57,715 bases of DNA from Gemmataceae bacterium (GTDB lineage: Bacteria; Planctomycetota; Planctomycetia; Gemmatales; Gemmataceae): positions 1-57,715 of the forward strand of contig JANWVV010000027.1 of the NCBI GenBank assembly GCA_025055795.1, read 5' to 3'. The number at the start of each line of letters is the position of its first letter. Within the stretch, counting starts at the first letter, position 1. Position numbers and translations under genes: made by a program. Positions 44,374-53,573 of the stretch are shown in pieces. The notes below the pieces were generated by a model. It saw only the letters and a list, made by a program, of their open reading frames with translations. It had not been told where the DNA came from and did not search any database.

Positions 44374-46848
44374 TCAGTCATCCGTGAAAGAATACAGGCC
44401 ATCGGGGCCCGCCGCGGAACGCTCCTTATGTCGGCCGTTGGTATTCTGCTGGCTGCCAACACCGGCGGTTTCCGGAGCAAAAAGCAGTTTACCCTCTCCC
44501 TCTTTGCCACGATTTTCGATCTCTTCCCAGTTGACCAGAGTGATTTCGGGCGGAACCATGGCGGTGAAGCGAGTTCGCAACCCGGGCTTGATGCCCGATC
44601 CCCCGCGTCGCTGCAACTTGACGTTGTCCGGACCGAATTGTTGCGTTTTACCGCTTTCGGTGATGACAGTCAGTTTCTGAGGCGTCGAGTCTGCCTCGGG
44701 CGGTCCCGCCAATACACCCCCCAGGCAGCTATCCCCTTGTCCGAGTTTGATGCCGATAACTCCTTTGCCCACGCCGGATAGGACGGGCACCTCGTCCACA
44801 GGAAAATGGATCAGGTAACCCAGGCGAGTGGCCAGCAGAACGCTTCGATGTTCGGGTCGGACCAGGTGGACCGCAACAACTTTGTGTCCCTCTTCCAGTT
44901 TCACGTAGCGTCGACCCACTCGGGTAGATGCTGTGCGGAAGGGGGCCAAAGGTAAACGAAGGACCATTCCTGCGGTGGTAATAATTAGTAAATGTGGACC
45001 CGCTGGCTGACCATCGGGCGCAGGCACAGTGTCAGGGACAATGCGGGAATCGGTCGGCAACGCCGCGATGACCCGTGCCCCATCGGCAAGTCGAAAATAT
45101 TTGGTGATAGGTTCGCCGTAACCAGAACTCGAGGGCACGTCGTGAATCCGCATGGTGAACGCGGTGCCATCATCTGTAAAAAACACCGCGTGATCCAAGG
45201 TACTGCCCGGAACAACGGCAATCACCTGATCGCCTTCGCGTACACGGGTCGATTCCACGGAACTCAGACGGGCCACTCGCTTGATCCATCCATCCCGTGT
45301 CAACACAACGTGCGTGTTTTCCCGAACAATGTAAGCCTCTTCGTCGAAGGTGAGTACGTCCTCGTCCGAGGCCATGCGGGTTAGCCGACGTTGTCCGAAC
45401 TTCTCGATAAGTTTTTCCATTTCCTGCTTGATTACACCCCACAACTTCTTGTCGGAAGCGAGTAACGCCTCGATCCGTGCGGCCTCGGCCTGTTTTTCCT
45501 CTAACTCGTCGAGAATTTTGCGTATTTCCAGTTGGGCTAGTTTATACAACTGGGCATCTAATACCGCAGTGGCTTGTTCATCGTCCAGGGCGAACGCCTT
45601 TTTGAGCTTGTCGGCCGCTTCGGCTTTCCCGCTCGATTCACGGATCAATCGGATGGCTTTATCCAGGGCGTTGAAAATCAGGCGGAACCCCTCCAGAATA
45701 TGGATGCGTCGCCGTAGCAGACGCAACTGGTATTCGTAACGCCGCCGGACTGTTGCCAGACGGAAATCGAGAAAATAGCGGAGCAGGTCTTTAAGGCTCA
45801 GGCCGTCCCGCGGAACCAGAGTCTGCCCGTCCTCGGAAGGGACCAGGGCCGTCATGTTGTACGAAAAATTCTTCTGCAACTCCGTGTGTTTGAACAAATA
45901 AGCCATGACCAGCTGCGGGTCGGCATCACTTTTGATTTCCAGAACCAGACGTAAGCCATCTTTTTCGTTTGATTCGTTGGATAGACCAACCAGTTGAGGC
46001 AATTTACGTTCTTCGATGATGGCACCGATGGTCCGTTCCAGTTCCCCCTTGTCCACACCATAGGGGATGGATGTGACGACGATCTGTTTTTTCCCCCGGG
46101 GCAGAGGCTCTTCTTTCCATTCCGCCTGCACTTTGATGGTCCCGGTTCCCGTCTCGTAGATTTTGCGTAAGGTAGCTCGATCGGTCAGGATTTTGCCGCC
46201 GAGCGGAAAGTCTGGTCCTTTGATTTTGTCGAGCAATTGGGCAACCGTGGCCTCGGGATGGTCAATCAGGTAGATGCAGGCACGGAGAACTTCTGCCAGA
46301 TTATGCGGGGGAATGCTGGTGGCCATGCCCACCGCGATCCCTTGGGTACCGTTGACCAGGAGATTGGGAAATTGAGCTGGTAAGACGACGGGTTCCTGTT
46401 TGGAGCCGGTGTAGTTGTCCCGCATCGGCACCGTTTCCTGGTCCAGCTCACTAAGCAGGGCCTGGGCCGCCTCCGTCAGTTTGGCTTCGGTGTAGCGGTA
46501 GGCCGCCGGTGGATCACCATCCACGGAGCCGAAATTCCCTTCTCCATGCACCAACGGCACACGCATGACCCAATCCTGGGCCAGCCGCACCATGGCCTCG
46601 TAAATTGCCTGGTCGCCGTGGGGATGGTAATCCCCCATGACTTTGCCGATGATCTGGGCTGATTTGACCGCCTTACGGTCGAAGGTCAGGTGCATGTCCT
46701 GGTACATCGCATACAAAATGCGACGCTGCACCGGCTTAAGGCCGTCACGCACATCGGGCAAGGCCCGCCCTGTCACCACCGACAAGGCGTACCGTAAAAA
46801 CCGCGACCGTGCCTCCGATGCAATCGATACCGTCTGCAACTCGGCCAC
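44374..46848 (-). CDS. Type IIA DNA topoisomerase subunit A (ParC-like)
   Basis: 824 aa. The breakage-reunion domain has [23 protein letters not shown], the [17 protein letters not shown] helix and the catalytic [10 protein letters not shown] with Tyr119. The C-terminal propeller lacks a GyrA box at its first blade (it reads [13 protein letters not shown] there); a QRRGGSG occurs only near residue 743 in a late blade. This resembles ParC-type enzymes, which relax and decatenate, more than gyrase. The residue equivalent to E. coli GyrA Ser83 is Gln80, and the Asp87 equivalent is Glu84. The start is GTG at 46848, with AGGAGG 8-9 nt upstream. It is the first gene of the topoisomerase pair. Confidence 0.93.
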   Translation of the reverse strand: MAELQTVSIASEARSRFLRYALSVVTGRALPDVRDGLKPVQRRILYAMYQDMHLTFDRKAVKSAQIIGKVMGDYHPHGDQAIYEAMVRLAQDWVMRVPLVHGEGNFGSVDGDPPAAYRYTEAKLTEAAQALLSELDQETVPMRDNYTGSKQEPVVLPAQFPNLLVNGTQGIAVGMATSIPPHNLAEVLRACIYLIDHPEATVAQLLDKIKGPDFPLGGKILTDRATLRKIYETGTGTIKVQAEWKEEPLPRGKKQIVVTSIPYGVDKGELERTIGAIIEERKLPQLVGLSNESNEKDGLRLVLEIKSDADPQLVMAYLFKHTELQKNFSYNMTALVPSEDGQTLVPRDGLSLKDLLRYFLDFRLATVRRRYEYQLRLLRRRIHILEGFRLIFNALDKAIRLIRESSGKAEAADKLKKAFALDDEQATAVLDAQLYKLAQLEIRKILDELEEKQAEAARIEALLASDKKLWGVIKQEMEKLIEKFGQRRLTRMASDEDVLTFDEEAYIVRENTHVVLTRDGWIKRVARLSSVESTRVREGDQVIAVVPGSTLDHAVFFTDDGTAFTMRIHDVPSSSGYGEPITKYFRLADGARVIAALPTDSRIVPDTVPAPDGQPAGPHLLIITTAGMVLRLPLAPFRTASTRVGRRYVKLEEGHKVVAVHLVRPEHRSVLLATRLGYLIHFPVDEVPVLSGVGKGVIGIKLGQGDSCLGGVLAGPPEADSTPQKLTVITESGKTQQFGPDNVKLQRRGGSGIKPGLRTRFTAMVPPEITLVNWEEIENRGKEGEGKLLFAPETAGVGSQQNTNGRHKERSAAGPDGLYSFTDD

Positions 46849-47702
46849 CGTTTTTTACCTCCTGCAATCGTCTCTGCGAGCACTTCAATGCAATCATTCA
46901 CTTTCCTGAAAACAAAGTTTGTGCATCACCAATGTGATCTTTAGTCGCTATGCCCACTCATAATTTGGCATTACAAGCAACTCTCCATCAAAGTGACCCC
47001 TTACTCCATGCTCCATGCAGCCCCTTTGGGGCCTAACATAATTCATGGCCCGACAGGACCCGTCTCTCCTTTCGACCAAGTGTCCTAGCTTCCATGTTTT
47101 CGCCTTCGCTTTGCCGGATTCCGCGACCGCCCTAGCGACGGTTGTAGACCCTAAAAGCCAAGTAAACGAACAAAATAGATCACAATGCGCTCATTTCCCG
47201 GCATCCAAGCCAATCGCTAACACCACCCACCTGCTCCGTTACGAACAACCCGAGTCCTAGCGTGGGTATTCGATCCGTTTGTACCATTTGTACACTAAAA
47301 CAACCACCCAGACAAGGTACGTTGAGTCGAAGCGGTAAAAATTCAGCATGGGGCATGCCCATGGGTCCTATCAAGCTTGTAATGCAAGTGTGTAGTCATC
47401 CCTTGATCCCAGAAGGATATAGTTAGGGAGAGGAAAAGTTATGCAGCGTGTTCGGATTGTGCAAGTCAGGATTAGGGATACGGAACCACTGTTACTTGAT
47501 TAGCCCGATTAAGAATTCCACAAGTCCCTAGTGGCAGAGTAAAATTCTCCCCTATCGCCTTCGCTGCATCTGGAGTGCCTTAGGCTTGGCTTCACTCAAT
47601 GTCTCACCATTCAAAGAAACACCCCTCGGGCCTTTTCCTTCGAGGGATCTGAGCAGTTTTCCACCGGGGAGGGTGGAATCATCAGATTGCTGACAGGTAA
47701 AG
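46849..47702. other. 854-bp intergenic region, no sure gene
   Basis: The longest gap in the window. A small GC hairpin GCCCC-TTT-GGGGC lies at 47020-47032 without a T run, next to a CTCCATG direct duplication. A possible 20-codon frame (ATG 47441, GAGG 7 nt upstream, ending TAG at 47503) is not convincing. No tRNA was found. The region should contain the promoter of the topoisomerase pair and the 3' end of the PhnD-like gene. Confidence 0.5.
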
Positions 47703-48635
47703 TCATTTAGCGGGCGGGTAATGTTTCGCGCATTCCTCGACCAACGCCAGATATTCGGGCGTGACTTCCTTGAAACATTCGAGTTGCCAGAAGTTCGTGA
47801 AGGTGCGACCGATGGGTGTTTTGTGACAGGAAAGCAGTCCGTCGCGGATTTTGGCAAGTTGCTCGGGGCTAAGGGCTCCCTTTCGCCAGACAATCACGGC
47901 CGGGGGGAGGGGCTTGGATTGAACCAGGATTTTCAGGCGTTGGGCTGGGCCGGGTTTTAACTCCTGATATGCAAGCAGGGCAGCGATGTCGACCATGGCG
48001 GCGGTACAGGTCCCGGCCACCACTGCATCCAGGACCTCCTCGGTCGATTGGGTATTGAAAGCTTTGATGGGGCAGCAGTCACCGGGGCTGATGGTCGGGT
48101 CACTGCGGAGGCGTTCGAGAAACATCAGGCAATGAGCTTTGGTGCCGCGAGGTAAAGCGATACAGGCTCCTTTGAGGTGGTGGGGGCCTTGGGCTGGACA
48201 ATCGTCCCGGACCACCAGGCAAGCCTGAACACGTCCGCAACAAGGCTGAGTAACGACCAGGGGCACAATCCCCGGCGTGTCCTTGATCCAGGCGTACTCA
48301 AATCCATGGAAGACCCCCATCTCCAGTTTGCCATCCCGAAGCTGTTCGGCCAAAGTCTTGTAGTCGGGGACCACAACCATGTCACCGTGGATCCCCAGTT
48401 CTTTGTACAATGTTTTTTTGAACGGGGTGGCGGCTGCCTGGATGAGAACCTCGGGCACATCACGGAACAAAGGGGCCGGAAAACCCACTCGGATGAATCG
48501 AGCAGTGGTATTTTCGGCTGGTCGGTTTGCTGTGGCCACAGGGGTATCGGCGGCTCGACAATACCGCTGGGCCGATTGTTCCTTTGCACACCACAAGCTG
48601 AGCCCCGCTACAACCAACACAAAGCCACGGACCAC
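47703..48635 (-). CDS. PhnD-like phosphate/phosphonate/phosphite ABC transporter binding protein
   Basis: 310 aa exported solute-binding protein. After a signal sequence (FVLVVAGLSLWCAKEQSA) the body matches the PhnD/PtxB type II periplasmic-binding family: VPDYKTLAEQLRDGKLEMGVFHGFEYAW, then LVTQP-like strand, LKGACIALPRGTKAHCLMFLERL and TEEVLDAVVAGTCTAAMVDIAALLAY. The typical ligand-contacting Tyr and Ser/Thr positions cannot be fully placed, so phosphonate, phosphite or an unrelated anion are all possible. Start is GTG 48635 with GGGAG 8 nt upstream. Permease and ATPase genes are not adjacent, which is unusual for a binding protein; in planctomycetes PhnD-like orphans are frequent and may have a sensing role. 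Confidence 0.82.
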   Translation of the reverse strand: MVRGFVLVVAGLSLWCAKEQSAQRYCRAADTPVATANRPAENTTARFIRVGFPAPLFRDVPEVLIQAAATPFKKTLYKELGIHGDMVVVPDYKTLAEQLRDGKLEMGVFHGFEYAWIKDTPGIVPLVVTQPCCGRVQACLVVRDDCPAQGPHHLKGACIALPRGTKAHCLMFLERLRSDPTISPGDCCPIKAFNTQSTEEVLDAVVAGTCTAAMVDIAALLAYQELKPGPAQRLKILVQSKPLPPAVIVWRKGALSPEQLAKIRDGLLSCHKTPIGRTFTNFWQLECFKEVTPEYLALVEECAKHYPPAK

Positions 48636-48865
48636 GGCACATGCTCCCGGCTAGCGCCATGCTGGAAGAGGCGGAGCAACGGCACACTTCAGGCGTCAGC
48701 CCCGCTGCCGCGCCCGGCTGCTGCCCCTGCCTCTTACGCCTTTGGTTCATCGTGAGTAAGGGAGACTTGATTCAGGATCGGCTCGAACCAGAGTGGACCG
48801 CCGTCTTTTTGTCTCCGCCTACCCCATTATTTGCGGGCAGACGGTGCTACAAAGAGGGCACCGTC

Positions 48866-50395
48866 TCAGTTTTTCGTTTTTTCGGGAGATGCGGGCGGAG
48901 AGGCGGAAGCATCCTTGCTCGCAGACGGAGCATGTTCGGAGGGGGTCGGAGTGGCTACGGACCGACTACGGCCCGGAAAGGCCGGCGTGATCCCTCCAGC
49001 GGTGATCCGTTCCAAGGCCGCCAAGGTCAGCAGGTGCTGATATACCGCTTCGACGTAATCCGCCTGGGCTTTTGCCGCTAGCACCTCCACTTGATAAATT
49101 TGTTCTCGTCCCGTTTTGGCCAAGGGTATGTTCTTGCGAGCCAGTTTCAGCAATTCCTGGGCCAGATCGTTTTTCTCTTTGGTCAGACGCAACTTTTCGT
49201 TGGCCAGCTCCAGTTCCAGATAGGCATTTTCTGCCTCCAGGGTGATCAGACTGCGAACATTTTCGTACATCGCCTCCGCCTTATGGCTGAAATTGAGGGC
49301 GCGGGCCACACGGTCGTATTTGCTGCCGACCAGTTGGCTCGGCATTTCCGGAATGATGCCGCCAGGGCGGTATTCCTTACCGCGTTGGGCTTGGGGAACA
49401 TCCCGCGCGTGCAGATCAGCACCGGAGGCGAAGGTGGGCACCACCCGCCGGAAAGGGATGCGGCTTTGGGCATACACTTCCAGCCGGAAAACGTCAACGC
49501 CTGCTGCCGCTAGGGCCAGTTCAGGCCGGCGGTTCAAGGCCATTTCCACCACCTTTTCACGTGTCACCTCGGCCATTTGGGCCATTACGGGTAGTTCCCT
49601 GTCCTTCAGTCGGAAGGCAAAATCGGGCTCCACGTGCATCAACTGCCGCAAGGCGGCCCGGGCCCGCTTGCGGCCTACGATGGCCGTTGCTTGTAACTGC
49701 CGGGCTTCCCGCAAGCCGATTTTGACTGTCAGAACTTTTTCTGTCGTCAAGCCGCCCAGTTCGTCCGGCGTCGTAGCCTTCTTGATTATGTTTTCGAGGA
49801 TCTCGATCAAATCCTGCAGTTGTTCCACCACGTCATCGGCAATTGCTTTCTGCTGCTGGGCGTAAACCGCGGTGTAATACAACCGAATGGTATCTTCCAC
49901 CAACTCGTTATGGACTCTCTGGTATTCACCCCAGGCTCCTTGCAGGCCGCGTTGGGCTTGTTGCTTACGAACTTCCAGGTCAGGGCTCAACAGCGTGCCC
50001 ACGGTGCCAAAGCGTAGCAGCGCTTTGTATCCCCCTTCCGTAGCGGCTATGCTGGCCTGTACCGCTTTCAGATGGGGGTGTCGTTCTAACACTAAAGCGA
50101 TGCAATCCCCCAGGGACAGCTCCGGGCCATTTTCGTCCTCTTCCTTGACTGGCTGCTGGAAACTGACCGTTTGCAGTTGCGTACTTACGGGTCCGACGGG
50201 CGGCAGGAGCTTGTCCCAGCGTTCCAGATGCGGCCAAGTGATGGAAAAAGGCTTTTCCGTAGAGGAACGCAGGGGGGCTAGCCATGATTGTTGCCCTTCA
50301 GGGGGATCCCCCCGTCCCGGCGGTGTAGTCAGGAACCCTATCAATAGTCCTAGCCCCGTCATTCCCAGGAAGCGGCGCGTACTAGTCCTTGACAT
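48866..50395 (-). CDS. TolC-family outer-membrane efflux protein
   Basis: 509 aa. A signal sequence (RRFLGMTGLGLLIGFLTTPPGRG) precedes two TolC-type helical hairpin repeats: ELSLGDCIALVLERHPHLKAVQASIAATEGGYKA begins the first, and the late ENAYLELELANEKLRLTKEKNDLAQELLKLARK plus QIYQVEVLAAKAQADYVEAVYQHL the second. TolC trimers form the outer-membrane duct of tripartite exporters. The start is ATG 50395 with GGGAGAAG 6 nt upstream; an in-frame ATG 56 codons earlier is rejected. The C-terminus is Pro/Ser-rich. It is the only TolC-like gene here and could pair with the HlyD-like adaptor at 13 kb, although the genes are not linked. Divergent from the thiE fusion gene. Confidence 0.85.
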   Translation of the reverse strand: MSRTSTRRFLGMTGLGLLIGFLTTPPGRGDPPEGQQSWLAPLRSSTEKPFSITWPHLERWDKLLPPVGPVSTQLQTVSFQQPVKEEDENGPELSLGDCIALVLERHPHLKAVQASIAATEGGYKALLRFGTVGTLLSPDLEVRKQQAQRGLQGAWGEYQRVHNELVEDTIRLYYTAVYAQQQKAIADDVVEQLQDLIEILENIIKKATTPDELGGLTTEKVLTVKIGLREARQLQATAIVGRKRARAALRQLMHVEPDFAFRLKDRELPVMAQMAEVTREKVVEMALNRRPELALAAAGVDVFRLEVYAQSRIPFRRVVPTFASGADLHARDVPQAQRGKEYRPGGIIPEMPSQLVGSKYDRVARALNFSHKAEAMYENVRSLITLEAENAYLELELANEKLRLTKEKNDLAQELLKLARKNIPLAKTGREQIYQVEVLAAKAQADYVEAVYQHLLTLAALERITAGGITPAFPGRSRSVATPTPSEHAPSASKDASASPPASPEKTKN

Positions 50396-50568
50396 GGGCT
50401 TCTCCCGCAGAATCCTTCCCCGCGCAGCCGTCCCCTGCGTCGAGGCATAACATCGGCCGGAAACTCCCAGCAACTGGACGGTGATACTGACGAAAACCGT
50501 ACAATCGGAATACAGACGTACCGATCCTACGGCCTGCACCGAACACACCTGAGACACAGGCACACGCT

Positions 50569-52497
50569 ATGGAGTTTCTGACCAGTCCCGGCGTTGAGCG
50601 GGCCTTGACCGCTGCCTCTCAGTGGGCGGCACGTCTGGGCTCCGAAGTTGTACAGCTTACCCACTTTATCTTAGCCCTGCTCGATGAGGAAGAGGGAAGA
50701 GTCATTGACTTACTTGGTCGCCTGGGTGTCCAGCCCACCGAGGTGCGTCAACAGTTGCTGACGACGACCCTGACCACGCCGGCACCACCCGTGGAAGTGC
50801 TTTTAGCTGCCGCTCGTGATTGGGCGATTGCCCATCGCCAGGATCCCCAGTTGCTGACCGATGATCTGCTCCTGGCAATTCTCCATGCCGACCCTCAATT
50901 GGCGGCCTTCATGGCCCCCCTCGGATTGGACATTCATCGCCTGCAGGCCCTTCGCGGTAACCACCGCGACTTGGACAATCCCCCACCTTCTTCCCTGGAA
51001 AGCGTCTTCACTTCCCAAACCGAAAGTCCTATTTTCGATCCTTCCGCTGCTTCCGGAAAGGCGTTCTCACGTGATGCCATGTCACCGGCCCTTCACGAGC
51101 AAGGCCACTTCCGTCCGGTCCCACCGATGGCCGCCACCCCCGGGCAAACAACTACTACTACATCTCAGGTATCGGCACGATCCTCCACCAACGACGTGGA
51201 TCCCCCTTCCTCCGCTGCCCCACAGGATAGCCCATCCCTTTTGCCAATCTCTGCGGGCCGAACCCCGGCAAGCTTCACGACCCACCAGGACTCTCAACGA
51301 TCACCCACTTCCCCTCAGACCACCCTGTGCCCCAATCCCGGCAAGGGAGACAACGATACGGCTGCCATGGGGAGTTCCCAGCCCGGCCTGCCGCTTAGCC
51401 ATCCGGGCAAAGCAGCCATTAAACTGGAAGATTGCTCAGCGACGTCAGCCATTTCCAGTTGGCTCCGCATACTCGACGTCAATTGCAATCGCTGCCGCGA
51501 GGCATTGCGTGTTCTGGACGATTACTGCCGTTTTGTCCGCAATGATCCCGTTTTAACCGCGGCGGTTAAAGAGCTACGGCACGCCTTCGCTGCTTGGGAA
51601 CAGCGGTTACCCTTGACGCTCCGCCTGACGGCTCGCAACACCCCAGGCGACGTGGGAACGCGACTGATGGGTTCTGGCGAATACCTACGCCGCTCGGTAT
51701 CGGAAGTCGCCTTAGCTAATCTGAAACGCCTTCAGGAAGCCTTGCGCAGCCTGGAAGAATACGGGAAGCTGCACGACCCTGCATGGGCAGCCCAGGCCGA
51801 ACAGCTCCGCTATCAGGTTTACAATCTGGAAGCCCAATTATTACGGCCGGCCACCCGCACTGTTCGATTGGCTCAAGCCCGGCTGTACTGGTTATTTAGC
51901 ACACACACAATCGGTGACCGTTGGCGCTGGCAGTTGGAACGAGCGATTGCCGGGGGAGTGCAAATCGTTCAATTACGCGAAAAAAATCTGCCGGACCGCC
52001 AATGGTTCCAGGTAGCCCAACAGGTAGCCGATTGTTGCCGGCAGGCGGGTGTGCTGTTCATCGTCAATGATCGTGCGGACTTGGCTTGTGGCGTGGAAGC
52101 CGACGGTGTCCATTTGGGGCAGGAAGATTTGCCCATCGAGTTGGCACGTCGACTATTGGGACCGGACACCCTGGTGGGCTGTAGCACCCATGCACCGCAT
52201 CAGGTGGAGGAGGCGATCCGAGCAGGAGCGGACTACCTCGGTGTTGGACCGGTGTTTCCCTCGCCCACTAAGCCGTTTGATCATTTTCCAGGGTTGGAGT
52301 TTGTCCGTCAGGCAACGACGCTGACCCGGCACGTACCCGCGTTCGCGTTGGGCGGCATTACCCTGGACAATCTATCCCAGGTCCTGGCAGCGGGCGCCCG
52401 TCGCATCGCGGTCTCGTCCCTATTGTCCCACGCAGAAGACCCCGCGCCCATCGCCCGGCAGCTTCGGACCGCTCTGGATGCGGTGCCGCTCCCCTGA
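50569..52497 (+). CDS. thiE: Thiamine-phosphate synthase with N-terminal Clp-N and ThiD2 domains
   Basis: 642 aa triple fusion. (1) About residues 1-125: two Clp-N (ClpA/B/C N-domain) repeats, the first FLTSPGVERALTAASQWAARLG...VQLTHFILALLDEEEG, the second PPVEVLLAAARDWAIAHR. (2) A Ser/Thr/Pro-rich linker of about 165 residues. (3) A ThiD2-like domain, about 297-430: RILDVNCNRCREALRVLDDYCRFV. (4) ThiE, about 437-640: QIVQLREKNLPDRQW, FIVNDRADLACGVEADGVHLGQEDLP, GCSTHAPHQVEEA, GADYLGVGPVFPSPTKP. These motifs hold the pyrophosphate and thiazole-phosphate binding residues of thiamine-phosphate synthase, which joins HMP-PP and THZ-P in thiamine synthesis. ThiD2-ThiE fusions are known; an added ClpN domain is unusual. 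The ATG has only a weak ribosome site. Confidence 0.92.
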   Translation: MEFLTSPGVERALTAASQWAARLGSEVVQLTHFILALLDEEEGRVIDLLGRLGVQPTEVRQQLLTTTLTTPAPPVEVLLAAARDWAIAHRQDPQLLTDDLLLAILHADPQLAAFMAPLGLDIHRLQALRGNHRDLDNPPPSSLESVFTSQTESPIFDPSAASGKAFSRDAMSPALHEQGHFRPVPPMAATPGQTTTTTSQVSARSSTNDVDPPSSAAPQDSPSLLPISAGRTPASFTTHQDSQRSPTSPQTTLCPNPGKGDNDTAAMGSSQPGLPLSHPGKAAIKLEDCSATSAISSWLRILDVNCNRCREALRVLDDYCRFVRNDPVLTAAVKELRHAFAAWEQRLPLTLRLTARNTPGDVGTRLMGSGEYLRRSVSEVALANLKRLQEALRSLEEYGKLHDPAWAAQAEQLRYQVYNLEAQLLRPATRTVRLAQARLYWLFSTHTIGDRWRWQLERAIAGGVQIVQLREKNLPDRQWFQVAQQVADCCRQAGVLFIVNDRADLACGVEADGVHLGQEDLPIELARRLLGPDTLVGCSTHAPHQVEEAIRAGADYLGVGPVFPSPTKPFDHFPGLEFVRQATTLTRHVPAFALGGITLDNLSQVLAAGARRIAVSSLLSHAEDPAPIARQLRTALDAVPLP

Positions 52498-52811
52498 AAC
52501 TAATAACATACACACATGTTTGGTAGTCACATGATCGCCATCTCGAAGCTATCAAATGGACGATCCAGCGTAACGATGCACTGAACTTATTCGCCTGCAA
52601 TATCTTAGCAACTGTTTGCGTTGGGGGATGTCGAGGGGGTTATACAACCGTTAAACCACTAGTCAGATGCTCTTTACAAAAATCTCCGCTTTCGCCATTT
52701 TTCCTGCTAGCAGCCTGGGGTTGAACGGGTAAAGGGCGAGCCATTGCGAGAATAGGAGATTTATGTGAATCCCAGGCACTTGGTAAAATGGGACGAGTAC
52801 ATAAGGTAACG
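52498..52811. other. Intergenic stretch, no gene supported
   Basis: About 310 bp between thiE and the next plus-strand gene. It holds an AGGAG followed 4 nt later by ATGTGA (52763-52768), a start directly followed by a stop, which may be chance. No terminator hairpin was seen after thiE. Confidence 0.45.
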
Positions 52812-53396
52812 ATGGCGATGGGCCGAGAGTATGCATCCGTGCATGTTCTTCCCCCACACGGGGCAGCGGCGACCGTCCCAAGTGAGGAAGCACGGGCCTG
52901 GAGCGAGAGAATGGACGCCATCCGTGAATTTCTCACCACCGTCCGCCAGGCAAACCTGATCCAGGGGCATTTACGGGGACTGCTGCACATTCTAATTGGT
53001 CGCAAAATCACCCGCAGTGACGGTACGCTGGTCTCCCAAGGTTTGACTTGGCGTGAAACCGCCGCTTGGTTACGCCAACTCCGGTGGGACCCGCAATGGG
53101 CACGCGAGTTGAATGTAGACGCCGCTACGATGAACATCCGGGATCGGGACCGTTTCTGGTATGCGGTGATTGCCCAAGCCCGGCTGGATTCCCCCGAGGC
53201 TATCGCCGAAGCGGACAAGTTAGCTGCCTTGCTACAACCACACGGTTACGTGGTGGGCCCGCCACCGTCGGCCTTGGCAACTAAAACCACACGCCCCTCC
53301 AGCCCGCCCTCTTCCCCCTCAGGCTCGACGACTCCTTCCCAGCCGGATACTCCCGCAACGTCCGCCTCTCGCAAGCGCAAAAAAAAGGACCAGTAA
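52812..53396 (+). CDS. Hypothetical protein with basic Lys/Arg tail
   Basis: 194 aa if started at ATG 52812 (AAGG 6-7 nt upstream); an ATG at 52788 in the same frame is possible. The folded part (about residues 20-130) is helical: AWSERMDAIREFLTTVRQANLIQGHLRGLLHILIG, then a Trp-rich WRETAAWLRQLRWDPQWAREL. The last 50 residues are Ser/Thr/Pro-rich and end KRKKKDQ, which might bind nucleic acid. I recognise no family. It converges on the protease gene, from which it is separated by a large inverted repeat. Confidence 0.6.
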   Translation: MAMGREYASVHVLPPHGAAATVPSEEARAWSERMDAIREFLTTVRQANLIQGHLRGLLHILIGRKITRSDGTLVSQGLTWRETAAWLRQLRWDPQWARELNVDAATMNIRDRDRFWYAVIAQARLDSPEAIAEADKLAALLQPHGYVVGPPPSALATKTTRPSSPPSSPSGSTTPSQPDTPATSASRKRKKKDQ

Positions 53397-53404
53397 ACGC
53401 TTGT

Positions 53405-53499
53405 ACAACAAACCTCTCTACAACGAGCTCGTCATCTTCCCACCTGTGCTAACAATCTCAGATTACCATTACACGTAAGACGAGGGAGAGGCTTGTTGT
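53405..53499. repeat. Large imperfect inverted repeat between convergent genes
   Basis: ACAACAAACCTCTC (53405-53418) pairs with GAGAGGCTTGTTGT (53486-53499), 13 of 14 bases matching. Inside, CTCGTC (53428-53433) pairs with GACGAG (53479-53484). The structure encloses a 45-nt loop. It begins 8 bp after the stop of the preceding gene. It has no strong T run, so it may be a bidirectional terminator, a processed RNA structure or the remnant of a small inverted-repeat element. Confidence 0.6.
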
Positions 53500-53573
53500 C
53501 CTCTCAATTGTGCCGGCACTTAAAACTAAAACCGCTTGAGAGCTACGGCAAGACCAATGACAGAATCCTTTCT

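Noticed and set aside
47441..47503. Possible 20-codon gene with GAGG upstream
   Set aside because: Too short, no promoter and no terminator; kept only as a note for the gap.
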